From: Effrenium voratum
Lineage: Eukaryota > Sar > Dinophyceae > Suessiales > Symbiodiniaceae
Direction of reading: 5' to 3'
DNA: 64,000 nt
NCBI GenBank assembly: GCA_963377175.1
Contig: CAUJNA010002957.1
Location: forward strand, 286,001 to 350,000
Below the pieces are notes generated by a model. It was not told where the DNA came from. It saw nothing but the letters and a program-made list of their open reading frames with translations, and made no database searches. Numbering within the stretch: position 1 is the stretch's first letter; every line of letters begins with the position of its first letter. Shown one piece after another: positions 40,186 through 53,894 of this stretch. Both the position numbers and the translations under genes were made by a program.

Positions 40186-43100
40186 GCTGGTCGGGATGGC
40201 CGTTACAAATCGTTTTATTTTCGGTCGTGGTAACTTTGTTTTTTTTGGTCGTGGTAATATTTAACAATTTGTGTTGTGGTTTCAGCCCGCTCTGCTGGTT
40301 GGATATAGATGATCGGCCTATGTCCCCACAATTCTAGAGGCCTGTTTGACTGCTTTTGAACAAGCTTGTACTGGAGCCAAGTAAGCACAAAACATGTGTG
40401 GCCTGCATAGCTGCAATGCCTCTGTCCGCAAGCAGATTTACGATCTTAGCTGCAAAGGCTAGATGTGCGAATCCCATTTTGGCATGGAATAGGGTTCTGC
40501 TGATCGTCCTCTGCTTCCTATAACCAGAATGTTTGGCATTTGACTGTTGGATTTGTTTTGTTTTCAGCGTTTGCCGTTGCATCTCATGTCAAGCTTTGCA
40601 TTTCTGCTCGTTGCACACAAAATCCAGATCTGATACACATTTTCATCTATACAACGCTCGAGTGATGCATGACGTTTGGCTAACCTCGCTCCGGATGTTG
40701 TTACTTTTTTGGGCTCACTGTTCATCGGTGTTTGTTCGATTCAACAGCAGCGACTCTTATGCATTTTGGTTGGAATTCAGCTATCGTTCAGGAACCTTTT
40801 GAGAAAGCACATATTGTTCTGGTGGACTTTGTTCATCGGCTTCCATTTTCTTCAAGGAATGGCAGAGACCCTCCTTTGACAGTGGCAAGGTTGCCAGTTG
40901 CAATGCAATATCTTGTGTGGACAAGTGCAGACTTTCAAAAGTAGGCTGATCCCCATGAAGGGAAGGATGGGTTGCTTGGGGGCCCCTTTTCAGATTTGTG
41001 CCAATGCCGGGCTATTGAGCTATTGAGACAAGGCTTGTTGACTGTCAAGTCCACTTGGCGGCTCCCAAAGGGACAGTTTTGAAGGCAAACAAGAATGGGG
41101 CCAACCGAGTTTGGCACATTTCTCAACATTTTGCAGACCTCCCACCAGGTTACCAACACAAAAGGTGCGGGTTGGAGCGGCTCATTCGCAGGCGAGCTGA
41201 AGCTCGTCTTTTGGCGAAGCTTGGGCGCTCGGAGGCCATGGGTTTGCACCAGCCGTTTGGACTCCGAGGGACATTTGAAGGATGTTGAAACGCTAAGCAC
41301 TTTTGTGGTTACAAAGATTTGAAGATGAAGCAATAAAGGATGTTTGAGTGCTTGTTCATTGCCAGACTTAGCTGGCCTCTGTTTTGGGCGAGGCCGCAAG
41401 ACAACCATTTTCCAACTGACTCGCTTTTGGGTGCAGAGTCTAAGTTTGCTCAAGGTTTGAATGACCTCAGTTGCCTGATCCCGATGATCCACTTGGCATC
41501 CGGGGACACAAAGGCCCCATTGCGCTTCTCGTGCCGGCCTGTAGGCGGCTGTTTGGGTGTTGGGAACAAAGGTCTAGATTCCCGCAGCTCCAACTCCGAG
41601 AAGACCGCAGAACCTCAGATTAGGAGAAGAGTGTTTGCCTTCCTCAGCCAGCCTAACACTAGCCACTTTTTGCCAGGATGGCTGGTACGCTCGCATACCA
41701 GCACAACTTTGCCCGTTCCTACAGAGCAACAGCCGATCAACGCGTCATTCGGCACGGCTTCCTTTCTTGTCATTGTATGTAGTAGGTAGCATTGTTTGTT
41801 GCTCAGGTGCCCCTTAGAGAAGACCATCAGGGGACTGATATGTTCCACTCTTTTCCAGCTTCTCTGTTTACCGCGTTGTGCTGTTTCATGGACGGGACAG
41901 CCGTTGTGACGGTTTGAAGGGAGTCGTGGTCACTCGCTTGCTAGGAGCCAACCGCCGCTGCGGAGGTGTGCGGGCTGCTGGGGCTGGAACGCTCTTAGCA
42001 TTTGCTTTCAGCATTTGTTTCAAAGGCTCAAACCAACATTTACATGCCAGTGTTTTGTGCTCCACCGTTTGTGGTGCATCGACGCAGGTATCAAGCACTG
42101 GTGACACCTTTCAGCATGGCACCGTTGCGCCTGTCACTTCGGGGGGGGGGGGCTTTTGCGAGGAAACAAGCAAGTTTTGATATCGAGTTGGGCAATATGT
42201 TGGAAGGTCACAACGGAGCCGACCATGGGAGGGGTCCAAGTTTTGCCCTTTGCCCATGGGCGTTTGGGATACCCCTAACATGGAGCTGGCTTGAGCATGG
42301 GTTCCGTGATCCTGGCGCTTCCTGGGGATTGTGTCCTATGAGCAGAGCATGATGACATGTGTAAGTGCTTACCTTGATTCGCCAGGCTGGAGCAAGGCTC
42401 GTTTTCTCCTTCCTTGTTTCCTCTATATATATATATACAGAATATACACATCTATATATATATATGTATATACACATGCACGCGTGGCCGGATTCTGGCA
42501 TTGAAAAGGGCCCATGCGTTTCGCCAAGTCCTATCGCTTGAGTCTCAGGACTGAGGACTTGCTTTTTCTTAAGCCGATGGATCTTTGGGCTTCCCTGGGC
42601 TTGGAGAGCTTGCGCTGTTCATAAGCAGTGGATCCCTACGGGCAACCTTCAGGCACATGGTCAAAGAACAGCAGTTGTCCCAACCCTGCTGTCCCGACAA
42701 AGCGTGAAGCAAGATGTTCTTGGTCAAGTGTTTCTGGTTGTCCTGTGGTGATTTGTGTTCTTTTCCCAGTTGGTTCTCTACACCTCTGCTGGTTCTGAAC
42801 TTCAGCTTGAGGTTCTGACTTGGGTCGTGCTTCCTAGAGATTGGCTCCAAACCCTGCAGCAGGCGAGCCGTCGGCTGCGGCCCCGGGGCGTGCCGTCGTG
42901 CCGTCGTGGGGACGGCTCGTGGGTCAACCTGACACCAATCATTTGGGGGAGTCCCCTATTTTAGGCAGGGGGCAAGCTTGCTGTTCAGCGCCGGGGGGAC
43001 CATTCTTGGGAAACAAATCGCATGCCAACATCATTTTAGCGCTTATTCAAGTGCATTTTTCCCATCGCCTCCCATCTTTTCGTGCGTGATTGAGGACTAG

Positions 43101-44190
43101 CATATTGATGCGGGCCTTTCAAGATTGTCGATTGCCAGTATGCGCTGCAAACGCTGGCCTACTTAAAGGGGCCCCCAAAATAGTTATTTGAACAATGGTG
43201 GCTGTGGCTTAAACGTGTTTCGGTGGTTGGCAACGGCGCCTTCCCACTTGCTTGTACCTAGAGGTGCAATCAACAGTGTGCACGGCGCAGGAGCTTTCTA
43301 CAGATGTCTTTCTGTTATATATATATATATAGATATAAGACAAGTGCGCATGCAGTTGACCTTTCTTGTTGAGCCGTGTGTTGCGTTGCTATTTACACTA
43401 AACCCCTTGCCAACGAGTCCTTAACTTGCGGATTGGGAACGGATGTAATGGATGCGCTGCTTTAACACTGTGGATTCGAGAAGCGACTTCTTGTGCCCTG
43501 GTGTTTTCCTAGGCCAAAGACAAGTCGCGTTGCTGCGACCTCAGCTTAAAGCTCGGCTTGAGCTACAAGGTTGATCCTGGCGCCGCATCTCGCACAGCTG
43601 ATTCGAATGCAAAGTCTTGAATATAGCATGGGCAACACACTGTATTGCAATTCCCCAGGTTTTACACCTCTTACAGGTTGCAAACACGCTGGCAACCCCA
43701 CTCCTGCACAGTTTGTGCCCTCAGGGTTTGTCAAAGTGGGCAGACTGCCTAGCTTGTCAGCTGTGGCTTGCAATAGGTGCTGAGGAGTGCTGACTGGGTT
43801 TGTCTTGAAAGGACACCCAAGGGGAAAACAGCTTTCTATTGGTCCCCTATCTTGAAACATACCCACCTGTTTACCGCGACTCAAAGAACAATCATCGGCG
43901 TTTCTTGCAGCACGCAAGAGCCGCATGACAAGTGCGAATCGCAATCGTGGCATTAGTGCCACCAGTTGGCAGTCAGTAAACTAAGTAAACTGTTATCAAC
44001 GAGACTGGGGCTTAGGGTCTTTAGAACCCATGATGTTGCGGTTTCTGAGGACCTCGTTGGCTTTTTAACTGTTTGCCGCAACCGCGACAGCTAGAGTATG
44101 GGGTCTTAGACCCACTCCTGGGTTTGCACGATCACGGCGATTCTCCGTGAGCCCTCCGAGGTGCTGCGGCCCAGCAGCCAGCGTGCGCTG
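40186..44190. other. About 4 kb without recognised gene; AT microsatellites
   Basis: Contains (AT)n-type tracts at 42423-42474 and 43315-43337 and a G-run at 42140-42150. No frame resembles a known domain. Confidence 0.4.
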
Positions 44191-46245
44191 ACGGGTCACC
44201 AGGGCCCTTTGCACCGCGCAGCCAAAGCGGGGCGCCTGGAGGTGTGCCTGGCGCTGCTGGAGGCGCTCTCCGACTGCCAGCCGGCTGGCGGAACTGGAGA
44301 TGTCAAACGAACGGGGCACCTTATCAAGGGATCATGCTACCAAGCTGGTCCTCTTTTGCACGAGAACCCGCATTAAACCAACCAATCACCTGATAATATG
44401 AGTATAGTCGGTTGAATCGATGGAGTCGGGAGGACCCAAATTCCCGAGAAAGCAAATTCCCCCCAATTCGTCGCTGTCATCTTGAGGAACAAAGACATTG
44501 TCCCATGGTCCAGACGCTGGATGTAATCATTGCTTTTGAACTCACAGTCGCCAAGTGGCTACTAAAGTCAGCCATATTTCTTCGGGCTCAGCATCGAGTT
44601 TGCGTAAAGGTCTCCTGATCTCGAGGGAGTGGACTTGGCATTGAGCCTATCTCAGGTCGATCTTTTCCCGGGCACTTGCGGGGCAAGCGGATGGGCTCGC
44701 GTGATGGGCTCGCGTGCCAGGCACGGGCATTTGTCAATGCCAAGGACTGCGTCGCTGTGGCATTGAAATCTGGGAGTGCCCTCTTAGCTCGTGCGAAAGG
44801 CTTGACCTCAGGATAGTCAGTCAGAGGCCGCAAGGAGAAGGGGGGTAGAGCCACCTATCCAATGCCCCAGGCTCAAAAAGAGGCCAGAAGCCATCTTCAG
44901 CAACGAATTCGAAGTTAAATGGAGATTCATTGAGTCAGAGGAAGAAGCGAGAAAGATACGGACCTACGTACTCATCTCCGAATTTATCTTGGACAAACAT
45001 GTTTCTCACCGCTGTGTCACGGGTGAATGTGACTTTTTAAAAAGCTTCTGGAAAATGATCTTGTGGTCATTGCGAAGGTTTGGTACCATTGGACTCTGTG
45101 GACCACATAGGATCTCCTTCAAGGGAGTATCCATCGTTGGCGCAGGACATGCACGGGTGCACGTGCTTGCACTACGCAGCCAAAGAAGGCAGACATGAGA
45201 GGGGTCTTGCGTGGCGGCTGATATGAAATGAGATCAAGCACTATCAAGCAAATTTTGGGCTTGAGCACGGTTAGGGGCTTTCTGGTTATGCTTGATGTGT
45301 TTCCCTTTCGCAGAAGTGTCAGGCCGGATTTTTCAGAAAGCAAACGGTATGGCTATGTCGCATGTGCATGTCATTCTGTATATTAAAATTTCGTTGGCGA
45401 CGCTCGAGTTTGCTTGATACGCAAGTGCATGAAGTAGAGTGTCCAGTGTCGTCTAGGTGTTCAGATGTCCAACGACGATTGGTTTTGTACCGATTCTGCG
45501 TGTCAAAAGACCCATCCATTGTTAGGACAATACTGACATTGGCTTATTTGCGAAGATGATTTGAATTTGCTCAGCGCGTGACTTGTACCAGCAAGGAGGT
45601 GCAAAGCGCTGCGTGCATGGTGTTGGCACGTGAGTATCCCGGTCAGTTCGGTGGGTCGCCCGGTCCGTCAGTCCGTCAGTCCGTCAGTCCGTCGGGGCTG
45701 TTGGGGCTGGTCCGGCTGGTCAGGCTGTCAGTCAGCCAGTGGACCGTCGGGTCCGCGGGTCACGCACCCAAATCCCGCCTTAAATCCACCCTAATCCACC
45801 TAGAACTTTCCTAAACCCACACAGTTCCTGTGGGTTGTTCCTGTGCGAACCAGTATCCTGCCACACTAGGGCCACGCAGCAGTGCAATCGCACATGGCAA
45901 TCGCGGAAGGCTCTCCCGAGTGTCAACACCCGTTGAGCTGAATCTCCTTTTGCTTTGGCTCTTTGTTTGCACATGGATTTTCCGCCGCTGGGCTGCGCAG
46001 AAACGCATAAACAACCATGTGTTTTTGGAAGCCATTTCAATCCCATCGACGAAACTGCAGGGGTTCCTATAGGCGCAGGATCTTATTTTTCCCCTCTTTA
46101 TGAATGAGAAGTGAGAACCTTCTCAGCTTTCAGCTGACCTGTAGGAGCCATTGAAACCTTCGGCATGAGCGCTGCAGGCCACTCGGCAGTCTGCGCAGCG
46201 CTCCTGGCGCAGGCAGACGTCCAAGTGGTGGGGGAGCTCAGCTGA
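44191..46245 (+). CDS. Ankyrin-repeat protein, exons with a GC-AG intron
   Basis: Ankyrin repeats form binding surfaces for other proteins. A first repeat is at 44191-44280 (GPLHRAAKAGRLEVCLALLE). A second exon starts after an AG at 45146 (DMHGCTCLHYAAKEG). Joining its end at 45188 to 46178 restores a repeat (AAKEG/HSAVCAALLAQADVQVV) and ends in TGA at 46243-46245. The intron 45189-46177 begins GCAGAC and ends GCAG, a donor type common in dinoflagellates. The 5' end and the exons between 44280 and 45146 were not resolved. The ankyrin call is good; the gene model is partial. Confidence 0.65.
45663..45693. repeat. 8-bp repeat GTCCGTCA
   Basis: Nearly four copies, inside the ankyrin gene intron. 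Confidence 0.85.
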
Positions 46246-49165
46246 GCATCTGACGGTTGCACCCGCTAACGTCAAGCCTGACAGTGGGCGTGTTTGGAAC
46301 AGGAACGCGGATGCTGAGATGGCGGGCCTGCTGTTATCATCCGCATTCCGCCATTGCCCAGATTTTGTGCTGGTCGGTGTGAGTGTAGTCGGATAGACCG
46401 GAAGACCGGATGTTTGAGTTTGATATGTATTTTAGTGTGCAAGTTGTGCCATGGAGTCTTGCAGTTTTCTTGATGATAGCGTCATTCTAAGTAAAGGTTT
46501 TTATGAGAACGTCCTTTCTGCTACCTTATTATGTGTATCATCGGAATCATATGTTTGTTGCGGGTGACAGAAAAGAAGTGGCACGCATTTTCACTAGCAG
46601 GCAAACACCGCAATATACGTTGAATACAGGCAACATGCAAGCATGCTTTAACACATGAAGAATCCAAGAAGGCATTTGCAGCCTCTCATCAGGGAATGGG
46701 AAGCAATTGGCAGTTGGCAAAACGGGCAACAACAAGCTTCTACCTTCCTGGCGTGCACCGAGAATCCAGTGTCAAGTATGCTGGGCACATTCGATTCAGT
46801 GCTCATGCTTGGCTGATCGACCTTACTGCCTGCCGCTTGCATCAAGCATCAAACGCCGTGTTGTCGTCATAAGACGTGCTTTGTCGGCGATGGCTCGCGA
46901 TCCCAGCTTGGTTCTCGCGGTTGAGGAGGTCAGCTCCCACTACGTCTTTCAAACTCTTGCCAGCCGGTGCAACATTGAGGCGCTGAACTGCTCCAGCGCC
47001 TGGCCCAGACAGCATGTTTTGCCTGCCTTGTTTTTCAGACGCCAATCGTCCAGCGGCACCCCGTTTTTTCCCCAACAGCTGAAAGCTTTGGGGCTCAACT
47101 CAGATAGGCTCCGGGGTGGTACGGGGCAGCCCTGAGGTAAGCTTCCACGAGGGTTCCACCAAGGGCATGCTGTTGGGGATATCACCTGAGCTTTTTTTTT
47201 AATGGGTCGAGGTTCCCGTTTTGGCAAAGAAATGCCCATGAGCTTCGCGCTTGAAAAACCAAGCACGTGAGGCTTGTCCGAGCTGATGAGCTTCTCCGCC
47301 AAAGATCCCGTGATGGTCATCACCGACAACATCGACTGGTTGCAAAAGCTGAAAGGCACCTCTGGGACCCAGAATCTTGGCCATTCATGTCCGACTTTGT
47401 ACAAGGTCTATGTCTTTTCCACTTGGCCCGCTCGAAAGCGAGTGGCCTTTGTGTTGTCAAAAATTTGGGAGCCATAGTCGTTGTGCATCCGAAAGGGGAT
47501 TTATGCATTGCTTGGCTGATAATCCCCGCACACAACCCCTCCCACCAACAAGCAAGTAAGGGGATTCTGATTTGAAGGTCGAGGTTGCATCCCAAGAAGA
47601 TTGAGCTGAGCAACAATGGGCAAGCGGGGGTCAACCAGTTGAACCGCATCATTTATAGAAGGGCCCAACATTTTGACCCAAGTAGGCGCCCAAACCCCTA
47701 TGGCAATTTCGGTTGCGAGTTTCCGTACCTGGCTTCTTTGGGACCAATCTTGCATATAGACCTTTGTGACCATCTTGGTAGTTTAGGGTGGATTGACCCA
47801 TGGGGTAAGGGTTCATCAGCGAGGTTCATGCAGGTTACATGGTGTTGAAGGGTTGCTCAAAATCGGGGGACCCCCAAACAGGGATGGTGTTGGTTTCCTT
47901 CTAAAGCACCCCCCCAAAAAGGTACCTTCACAGGGTTGACACACCCACGTAATACCGCAAGCGCCTCGCTTGCCGAGCTGAGCCGAGGGGGATCTTTCTG
48001 ATCGACGCTACTTGCTCGGGCTGGGACTGGGGGTGCCAGCATGAGCTGCTGCCCTCCTGCTCCCTGGAGGACTTTGAGCAGAGCCCCGGAGTGAAGTCCA
48101 GCTTTTTTTTGTTCCTCCTTTTTTGTTTTTCTTCTTCTTCTCACCCTTTTTGGTGAGTTCGGTGGGAAGCTTCCGCTTTCTTTCTTTTTTTGGGTGTTCC
48201 CTTGGGGAATTGCGTGGAAAGAAGCACCAAAACCATCATCATTTGGTACTGCAGGGGTCCAATCATTTTGAACAACGTTTAGTTGACATCCTTGTGTCCC
48301 TTCTTTCTCTCTTGTTGTTCTCTAGTGCTACCATTCGACCCGATCACAGGCGATCCAAATTTGGCCCCTAAAAATAACAGCGCACGGGCCCGATCATGGT
48401 GTCCTTTTAGGAAGCTCGATAGCCCTGGTAGATTGTGAAACCACCAGGTTGACCAGGGCCATCTTTTTTTCTTCGCCAAAACAACAAACAAGGACACCTA
48501 CAGACCCAATGATTGCCAATGTTCTACCCTTTCTATCATGGTACCAAAAAAATGTAGTGGCTGCTTTTGTGGCAGTAAATCCAAGAAAGAAGGAGGGGTT
48601 GTGGTTTGGGCACGTGTCAGGAAACCGCAAGTTCCTGCTCGGGGCATGTGAAAAGGCCAATCTTTCCATTCTCATAGACAGGTTGCGCAGCCTCTAAAAC
48701 ACGATCACAGCACCGGGGCCCAAGCAGGTTTCCACTACCGCTTCTTTCTCTCTTGTTGTCCCTTCTTTCTCTCTTTTTGTTTGGATATGTTCTTCTTGGA
48801 AGGATCACACATTGCACGCTCGTGGCCATTGTTGTCAGAGTTGTCCGACCTAAACGGCACAATGTTTAATTGGCAAATGTGGGGCCCCTGCTTTTTAAAG
48901 ATATTGTTGAACAACAACCAAGAAACACGCGGGGGAGGTGTTCCTTTTTGTTTGGGTGCCTCCCTCAAACATCCACTGCCATAGCAAGTGGGGTAGTTTA
49001 TACCGTGTTTCTTTTCCTGGATTCTTCAACAGTCCTGCATCCATCAGATGGTAGTGCATTTGTCCACATTATGAGTTAACAGATTGGGACTCCCCGCATC
49101 TTGACTCCAGTTGGGTGTGTCTCGCTTTATATAGGGGGGCGCACAAATGTCTATTTTCCTTTTGG

Positions 49166-49291
49166 GTGTCCTGTAAAACTTAACTCCCCCCCAAACACAA
49201 AGAGCAACCATCGTCTCCACACGGACCCCCCAAAGCAGTGGTTTCGTTGGTTTCCGTTTGCCACGAAAGGGAACCTTCCAAAAAGACGCCC
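49166..49291. mobile_element. MITE-like inverted-repeat element, copy 1
   Basis: The left end GGGTGTCCTGTAAAAC faces the right end CCTTCCAAAAAGACGCCC, with GGTTTCCG in the centre. Confidence 0.35.
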
Positions 49292-49451
49292 AGTTTGACC
49301 CCAACACACGCCCAAAGGAGCTTGAGGCATGGTGCCCGCTGGTTGGAACAGCAGGCTTGAGCCGCCCGCCAGCGAGGCGGCCAAGTTGAAAAGCGGCCAA
49401 GTTTCGAAACCAATCAGACAAAGGCAAAGTATAGGTCCGTGTTTTTTGCGG

Positions 49452-49540
49452 GTACGGTGAGTGTACCCCTTTTTGGTGGTTTTCCTCTTAGTTTTCCTTT
49501 AAATCCGTACAAGAAGGGTACCCTCAAAAAAGACACTCAT
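49452..49540. mobile_element. MITE-like inverted-repeat element, copy 2
   Basis: The left end GAGTGTACCCCTTTTT faces the right end GGTACCCTCAAAAAAGACACTC. The centre GGTTTTCCTCTT is shared with other copies. Confidence 0.4.
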
Positions 49541-49692
49541 ATGGCTTTGTCTCAAAAGGAGACCGGGCAGCAGTTTTTGGGAGGCCTCTAAAACAAGATG
49601 CACCCGTAATTACTTCAACTGTGCAAAGGCAATCCTGAATCCTTACCAAGGGTTACAAGGATTGGCCAGCCTTCTGTTTCGAACAGCCCAGA

Positions 49693-49790
49693 CGGGTGTG
49701 TCTCTAAGAGAACCCTCAAAATGGGCATTTTGCCTTTGGTTTTCCTTCCAACAAAACCCCAAACAGGATCCCTGGAAAAAAGGACACCCG
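49693..49790. mobile_element. MITE-like inverted-repeat element, copy 3
   Basis: The left end CGGGTGTGTCTC faces the right end GGAAAAAAGGACACCCG. The centre has GGTTTTCCTT. Confidence 0.4.
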
Positions 49791-52409
49791 TTTATACATT
49801 GGTTATCAACAGCTGTTTCTTCCACCAATTTTTTAGCCTAGTGATCCTGAGTTGAGAAGAGGCTTCCCTTTGGCATGGACAAAAACAGATGTGTGATTAC
49901 ATAGGCGGAAACATGTACCACGTTCAAAGCTACTTACTTGTGGTTCACCGGGACAGTCCGACAAGCAACATCGTTTGACGGATTGAGCATTTGTCAGGGA
50001 TTTTCCAATTTCTAGATATATAGATATATACATATATATATATATATATATGAATACCTTAATATCCTGTGAAGTTGTGACTGGACCAGGGCCATCCAAC
50101 CCCGGAGGTATCGCTCAGCTTGCCTGAGTCCTGAGATTCCCTTGCCATGCACAGGGGCGAGGGGCTTGGGGTATCATGGAGCCTTGGTGGAGTTTGTGGA
50201 GCGACGGCCTTTGCAGAGGCCCATCCCCGAATGATTTGCAAAGTCCCCTTAGATTTTCGTGGAACAGCACGATAACATGCTTTTAGCTGCATCGACATTC
50301 GATGCTGCCGGGTTTCAATTCGGGCGACCCGCGGGCTTTGCTGTTTGTTTTGCGGCCTACCCGACATGGAAGTGCAAGGGGTTTTAATCTCTTGAGGTAA
50401 TGCATGGCGGCACCGCAGCAAGCCCTGTGAACAAGCACAGCCGGCGTGCCAACTTCAGCGCCGCATTGCAAAAGCCAAGCAAGCTGGGCGTGCAGCTGAG
50501 CGCCAGTAGGCGTCTTCTACCTGCAAGCAGCTTGCGTCTCAGGCACGCAAATGTAGTCTGCAAAGTCATATGGCTATTAGTTTAAACGGGGCTCTTACAA
50601 AAAGGGTGGGTGTGCTGAATCCCCATGAACATTTCTTTCATCAAGGGCTGCCCAATTGCAAATCAGACCCACGTATCATGTGAGTGTGCAGAGTCATATG
50701 AGTCATATGTTTGAATGCGACGCGCTATAGCTGGCACGCTGTGCAGCCGGGCGCCAGTAGGTGTCTGCTATCTGACTTGCGAATATGCTACGCCTCAGAT
50801 TCACCATTCGTCGTGATTTCCCTCAAAATTTACAAGCACACCTGCCTCAACCCATCTTGAATGACAGGGTGTTTCCTGTTCTTTGCTTGCAATATTGAGG
50901 GAGGTCGACGGACATGTCCAACTTTCTGAGAGGCTTTCCCACGTCAGAGACAATTGCCGAGCAGATGCATTGTATGTTCATTCTATTTTTTTAGGGCGGT
51001 TCCCCACCTCCTTACCGGCAGATGCTTCGGCTGGGAACGCTCGATTCTCTCGCCTGCCAAGCAGGCCCAATACATATGAGCAACGGCCTATATTTGCAGA
51101 AGACTACAGTAAAGGCCGAGAGGAACACTATTGTTACCTCACGCACAAACACATGCGGTTGGAAAACGAGGTCAATGAGGATAAACAGGCGCGGGGTCGG
51201 AGAACGAGGTGGGAACACCTGACCATTGAATCATGTAGCAAAATCGGCTGTAGCTCATATACCCTCCGGTGCCACGTTCCGGCCGTCGAACATGCACTGT
51301 GAATGGCTGCCTTGAGCAGTTGTTGCCAGTTCCAGGCTAGGTACAATGTAGATTCGGTCGGTGATCATTCCAATTCTCTCAGAAATGACATGTTGGGGAA
51401 TATCCGTTTTTTGGGGGTTGGGCTTCAGCTCTTGACTCGTTGACAACCCCAAAACTAGCCATTGAACGACCGCCTGGGCTGATATTCTATGGGCGGCCGA
51501 CTGAGTTGCTCCAGGAGGCAGGGCCTTTTGATTTGCGAGTTTTGAGTTGGCCATGTTGAGTCATGGCACAGGTTCAGCTTTCATTTCCAGGTCCTTCGAG
51601 TGAGCCAAGAGGTTTCAGCTCACGCGGATCCAGCGAGAAGTCAGCGACCTGCTGTCTTTTCAGTTCACGAGGTGAAAATTGGAGCGTCGCAGTCGCATTG
51701 CCGCAGATGTGACTTGTGACTCAGCGCCATAGAGTGAGTGGCTTCGGCTTTCTCGATTCCTGTAGAGTGCCTTTTTGTTTTGGCGCCCCCCAAACGCATT
51801 TTTGGAGACACACCCGTATTGGCTTTCCACATGTCTGTGGCTTTGACCGCAGCTAAGTTTGGGTTGCTTATTTGTTGGGTGGTCAAACCAGAGGCCCGTT
51901 TTGGGTTTCGGTGACATGTCGTGCCGCCATTTTTCAGGGGAGTCCAAAGGCAACTATTGTTCATTGTTCATACTGGGCATTTGTGACAAGGTGTCCGTTT
52001 TGCAATTGTTGAAGAACATCGAGAAAGGAAACCATGTGAGCAAAAACCAACATTGCAATTGGAGGTTGGTGGGGGACGTTCACAAGCCTAAAGGTATGGC
52101 TGCCTTTGGAGACCATCGCATGGTTTCCGGAAAACGTCTACTCACCGGGGGCGTCGTTATTGGTAGATGCGCTCCGGTTTCCGGCTTTCGCATGGCTGAG
52201 ACAGCTGCCGACTCCCTGGGCTGCAGTGCGCTGCACAGTGCGGCAGCGGCAGGCGGGCTTTTTGCACCTGCTGCGGAAAGGGAATTCCAGAGAATAATGG
52301 AGAGGGAATTCCAATGTGGTGGTGTTTTTTTTGTTTGTGTTTTTCCCCACCCGACAGGACGGGGTTGTTAGATTTTATGTTAGAATCCACGTTTGCGATG
52401 CTTCTACAC

Positions 52410-52640
52410 CACGCCCCCACCCAGTATCCCGCCAGAGCAGCTCGCCAGCGGATCCCGCCAAGTATGAGCAGCTCGCCAGTGGATCCCGCCGAGTATCCCG
52501 CCAGAGCTGCTCGCCAGTGGATCCCGCCCAGTATCCCGCCAGAGCTGCTCGCCAGTCGATCCCGCCGAGTATCCCGCCTGTGCGGCTCGCCAGTGGATCC
52601 CGCCAGTATCCCGCCAGAGCAGCTCGCGTCCAAAAAAAGG
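52410..52640. repeat. 38-bp tandem repeat
   Basis: About six imperfect copies of a unit containing GCTCGCCAGTGGATCCCGCC and GTATCCCGCCAGA. Confidence 0.85.
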
Positions 52641-52737
52641 CTGATGGTGGAGGGTGGGGATTGCTCGAAGCGAAGTACTTTGTGGAGTTTTCCCGAAAGC
52701 ATCGCGAAGGGTTCTTCCGTGCAGAGCCTTGGACAAG

Positions 52738-53555
52738 TTACATAGAGCCAAGTTGCACAGAGCCAAGTTACATAGAGTCAAGTTGCACAGAGCCAAGTTG
52801 CACAGAGCCAAGTAGCAAAGAGCCAAGTTACATAGAGCCAAGTTGCAGAGAGCCAAGTTGCACTTGCGCAGAGCCAAGTGGCACAGAGCCAAGTTGCACA
52901 GAGCCAAGTGGCACAGAGCCAGTTGCATTGCGTTGCGCAGAGCCAAGTTGCACAGAGCCAAGTTGCGCAGAGCCAAGTTGCACAGAGCCAAGTGGCACAG
53001 AGCCAAGTGGCGCAGAGGCGGCGCAGAGCCAAGCGGCACAGGTGGCGCAGAGCCAAGCGGCACAGAGCCAAGTGGCGCAGAGCCAGTGGCACAGAGCCAA
53101 GTGGCACAGAGCCAGTTGCATTGCGTTGCGCAGAGCCAAGTTGCACAGAGCCAAGTTGCGCAGAGCCAAGTTGCACAGAGCCAAGTGGCACAGAGCCAAG
53201 TGGCGCAGAGGCGGCGCAGAGCCAAGCGGCACAGGTGGCGCAGAGCCAAGCGGCACAGAGCCAAGTGGCGCAGAGCCAGTGGCACAGAGCCAAGTGGCAC
53301 AGAGCCAGTTGCATCGCGTTGCGCAGAGCCAAGTTGCACAGAGCCAAGTTGCGCAGAGCCAAGTTGCACAGAGCCAAGTGGCACAGAGCCAAGTGGCGCA
53401 GAGGCGGCGCAGAGCCAAGCGGCACAGGTGGCGCAGAGCCAAGCGGCACAGAGCCAAGTGGCGCAGAGCCAGTGGCACAGAGCCAAGTGGCACAGAGCCA
53501 AGTCAAGTGGCACAGAGCCAAGTCAAGTGGCACAGCGCCAAGTGGCACAGAGCCA
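52738..53555. repeat. 15-bp minisatellite with 193-bp higher-order unit
   Basis: The basic unit is CAGAGCCAAGTTGCA or variants. A marker AGTTGCATTGCGTTGCGCAG recurs at 52921, 53114 and 53307, so the higher-order period is 193 bp. Long frames through it are artefacts. Confidence 0.95.
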
Positions 53556-53894
53556 AGGTTCCAACTTAGCGTGCCCGTTAACATGTATACATTTGCTGGC
53601 CTCATTAGAACCTGTTTCCAACTTAGTCTACTATTTGCGGCATTGACTCCACTGATGGTTCTGCCGGATGTGGGCCCGTAAATGCAGTTGCTTGAGCCTG
53701 TTTCCAACTTAAGGTGAACCTTGCGGCATTGATTGATGCTTCGCCTCTAATGTGTACACTTGCTTGAACTTGTTTTCCACTTAGTGTGAATTTGCGGCAT
53801 TAACTTCAGCTATTAATGTTCTTTTGCGGCATTGGTGCTTCGGCGTAAGCAGCTATGTAAGTTAGTTTAGGTTTCTAAGGCGCCGGGGTGGGAG

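Larger units (their letters stand above)
46246..52400. other. About 6 kb mostly non-coding, with MITE-like copies and AT tracts
   Basis: No frame was recognised. It includes an (AT)n tract at 50014-50053, a repeated word TTCTTTCTCTCTTGTTG near 48300, 48739 and 48759, and three MITE-like copies listed separately. Confidence 0.4.

Noticed and set aside
43566..43590. Match to the 5' end of 18S rRNA (GGTTGATCCTGG)
   Set aside because: Only about 12 bases match and the following sequence is not rRNA.
46707..47135. Pumilio-like segment (VLAVEEVSSHYVFQTL)
   Set aside because: One short resemblance, with no second repeat found.
51688..51716. Possible extra hairpin with GCAA-like loop
   Set aside because: The arms do not pair well; too degenerate to count.
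52199..52290. Ankyrin-like word GCSALHSAAAAGG
   Set aside because: A single short match in Ala-rich context, without the rest of a repeat or splice support.
52738..53680. Frames of up to 417 residues with AQSQV or LCATW repeats
   Set aside because: Products of the 15-bp GAGCCAAGT minisatellite, open on both strands in several frames.
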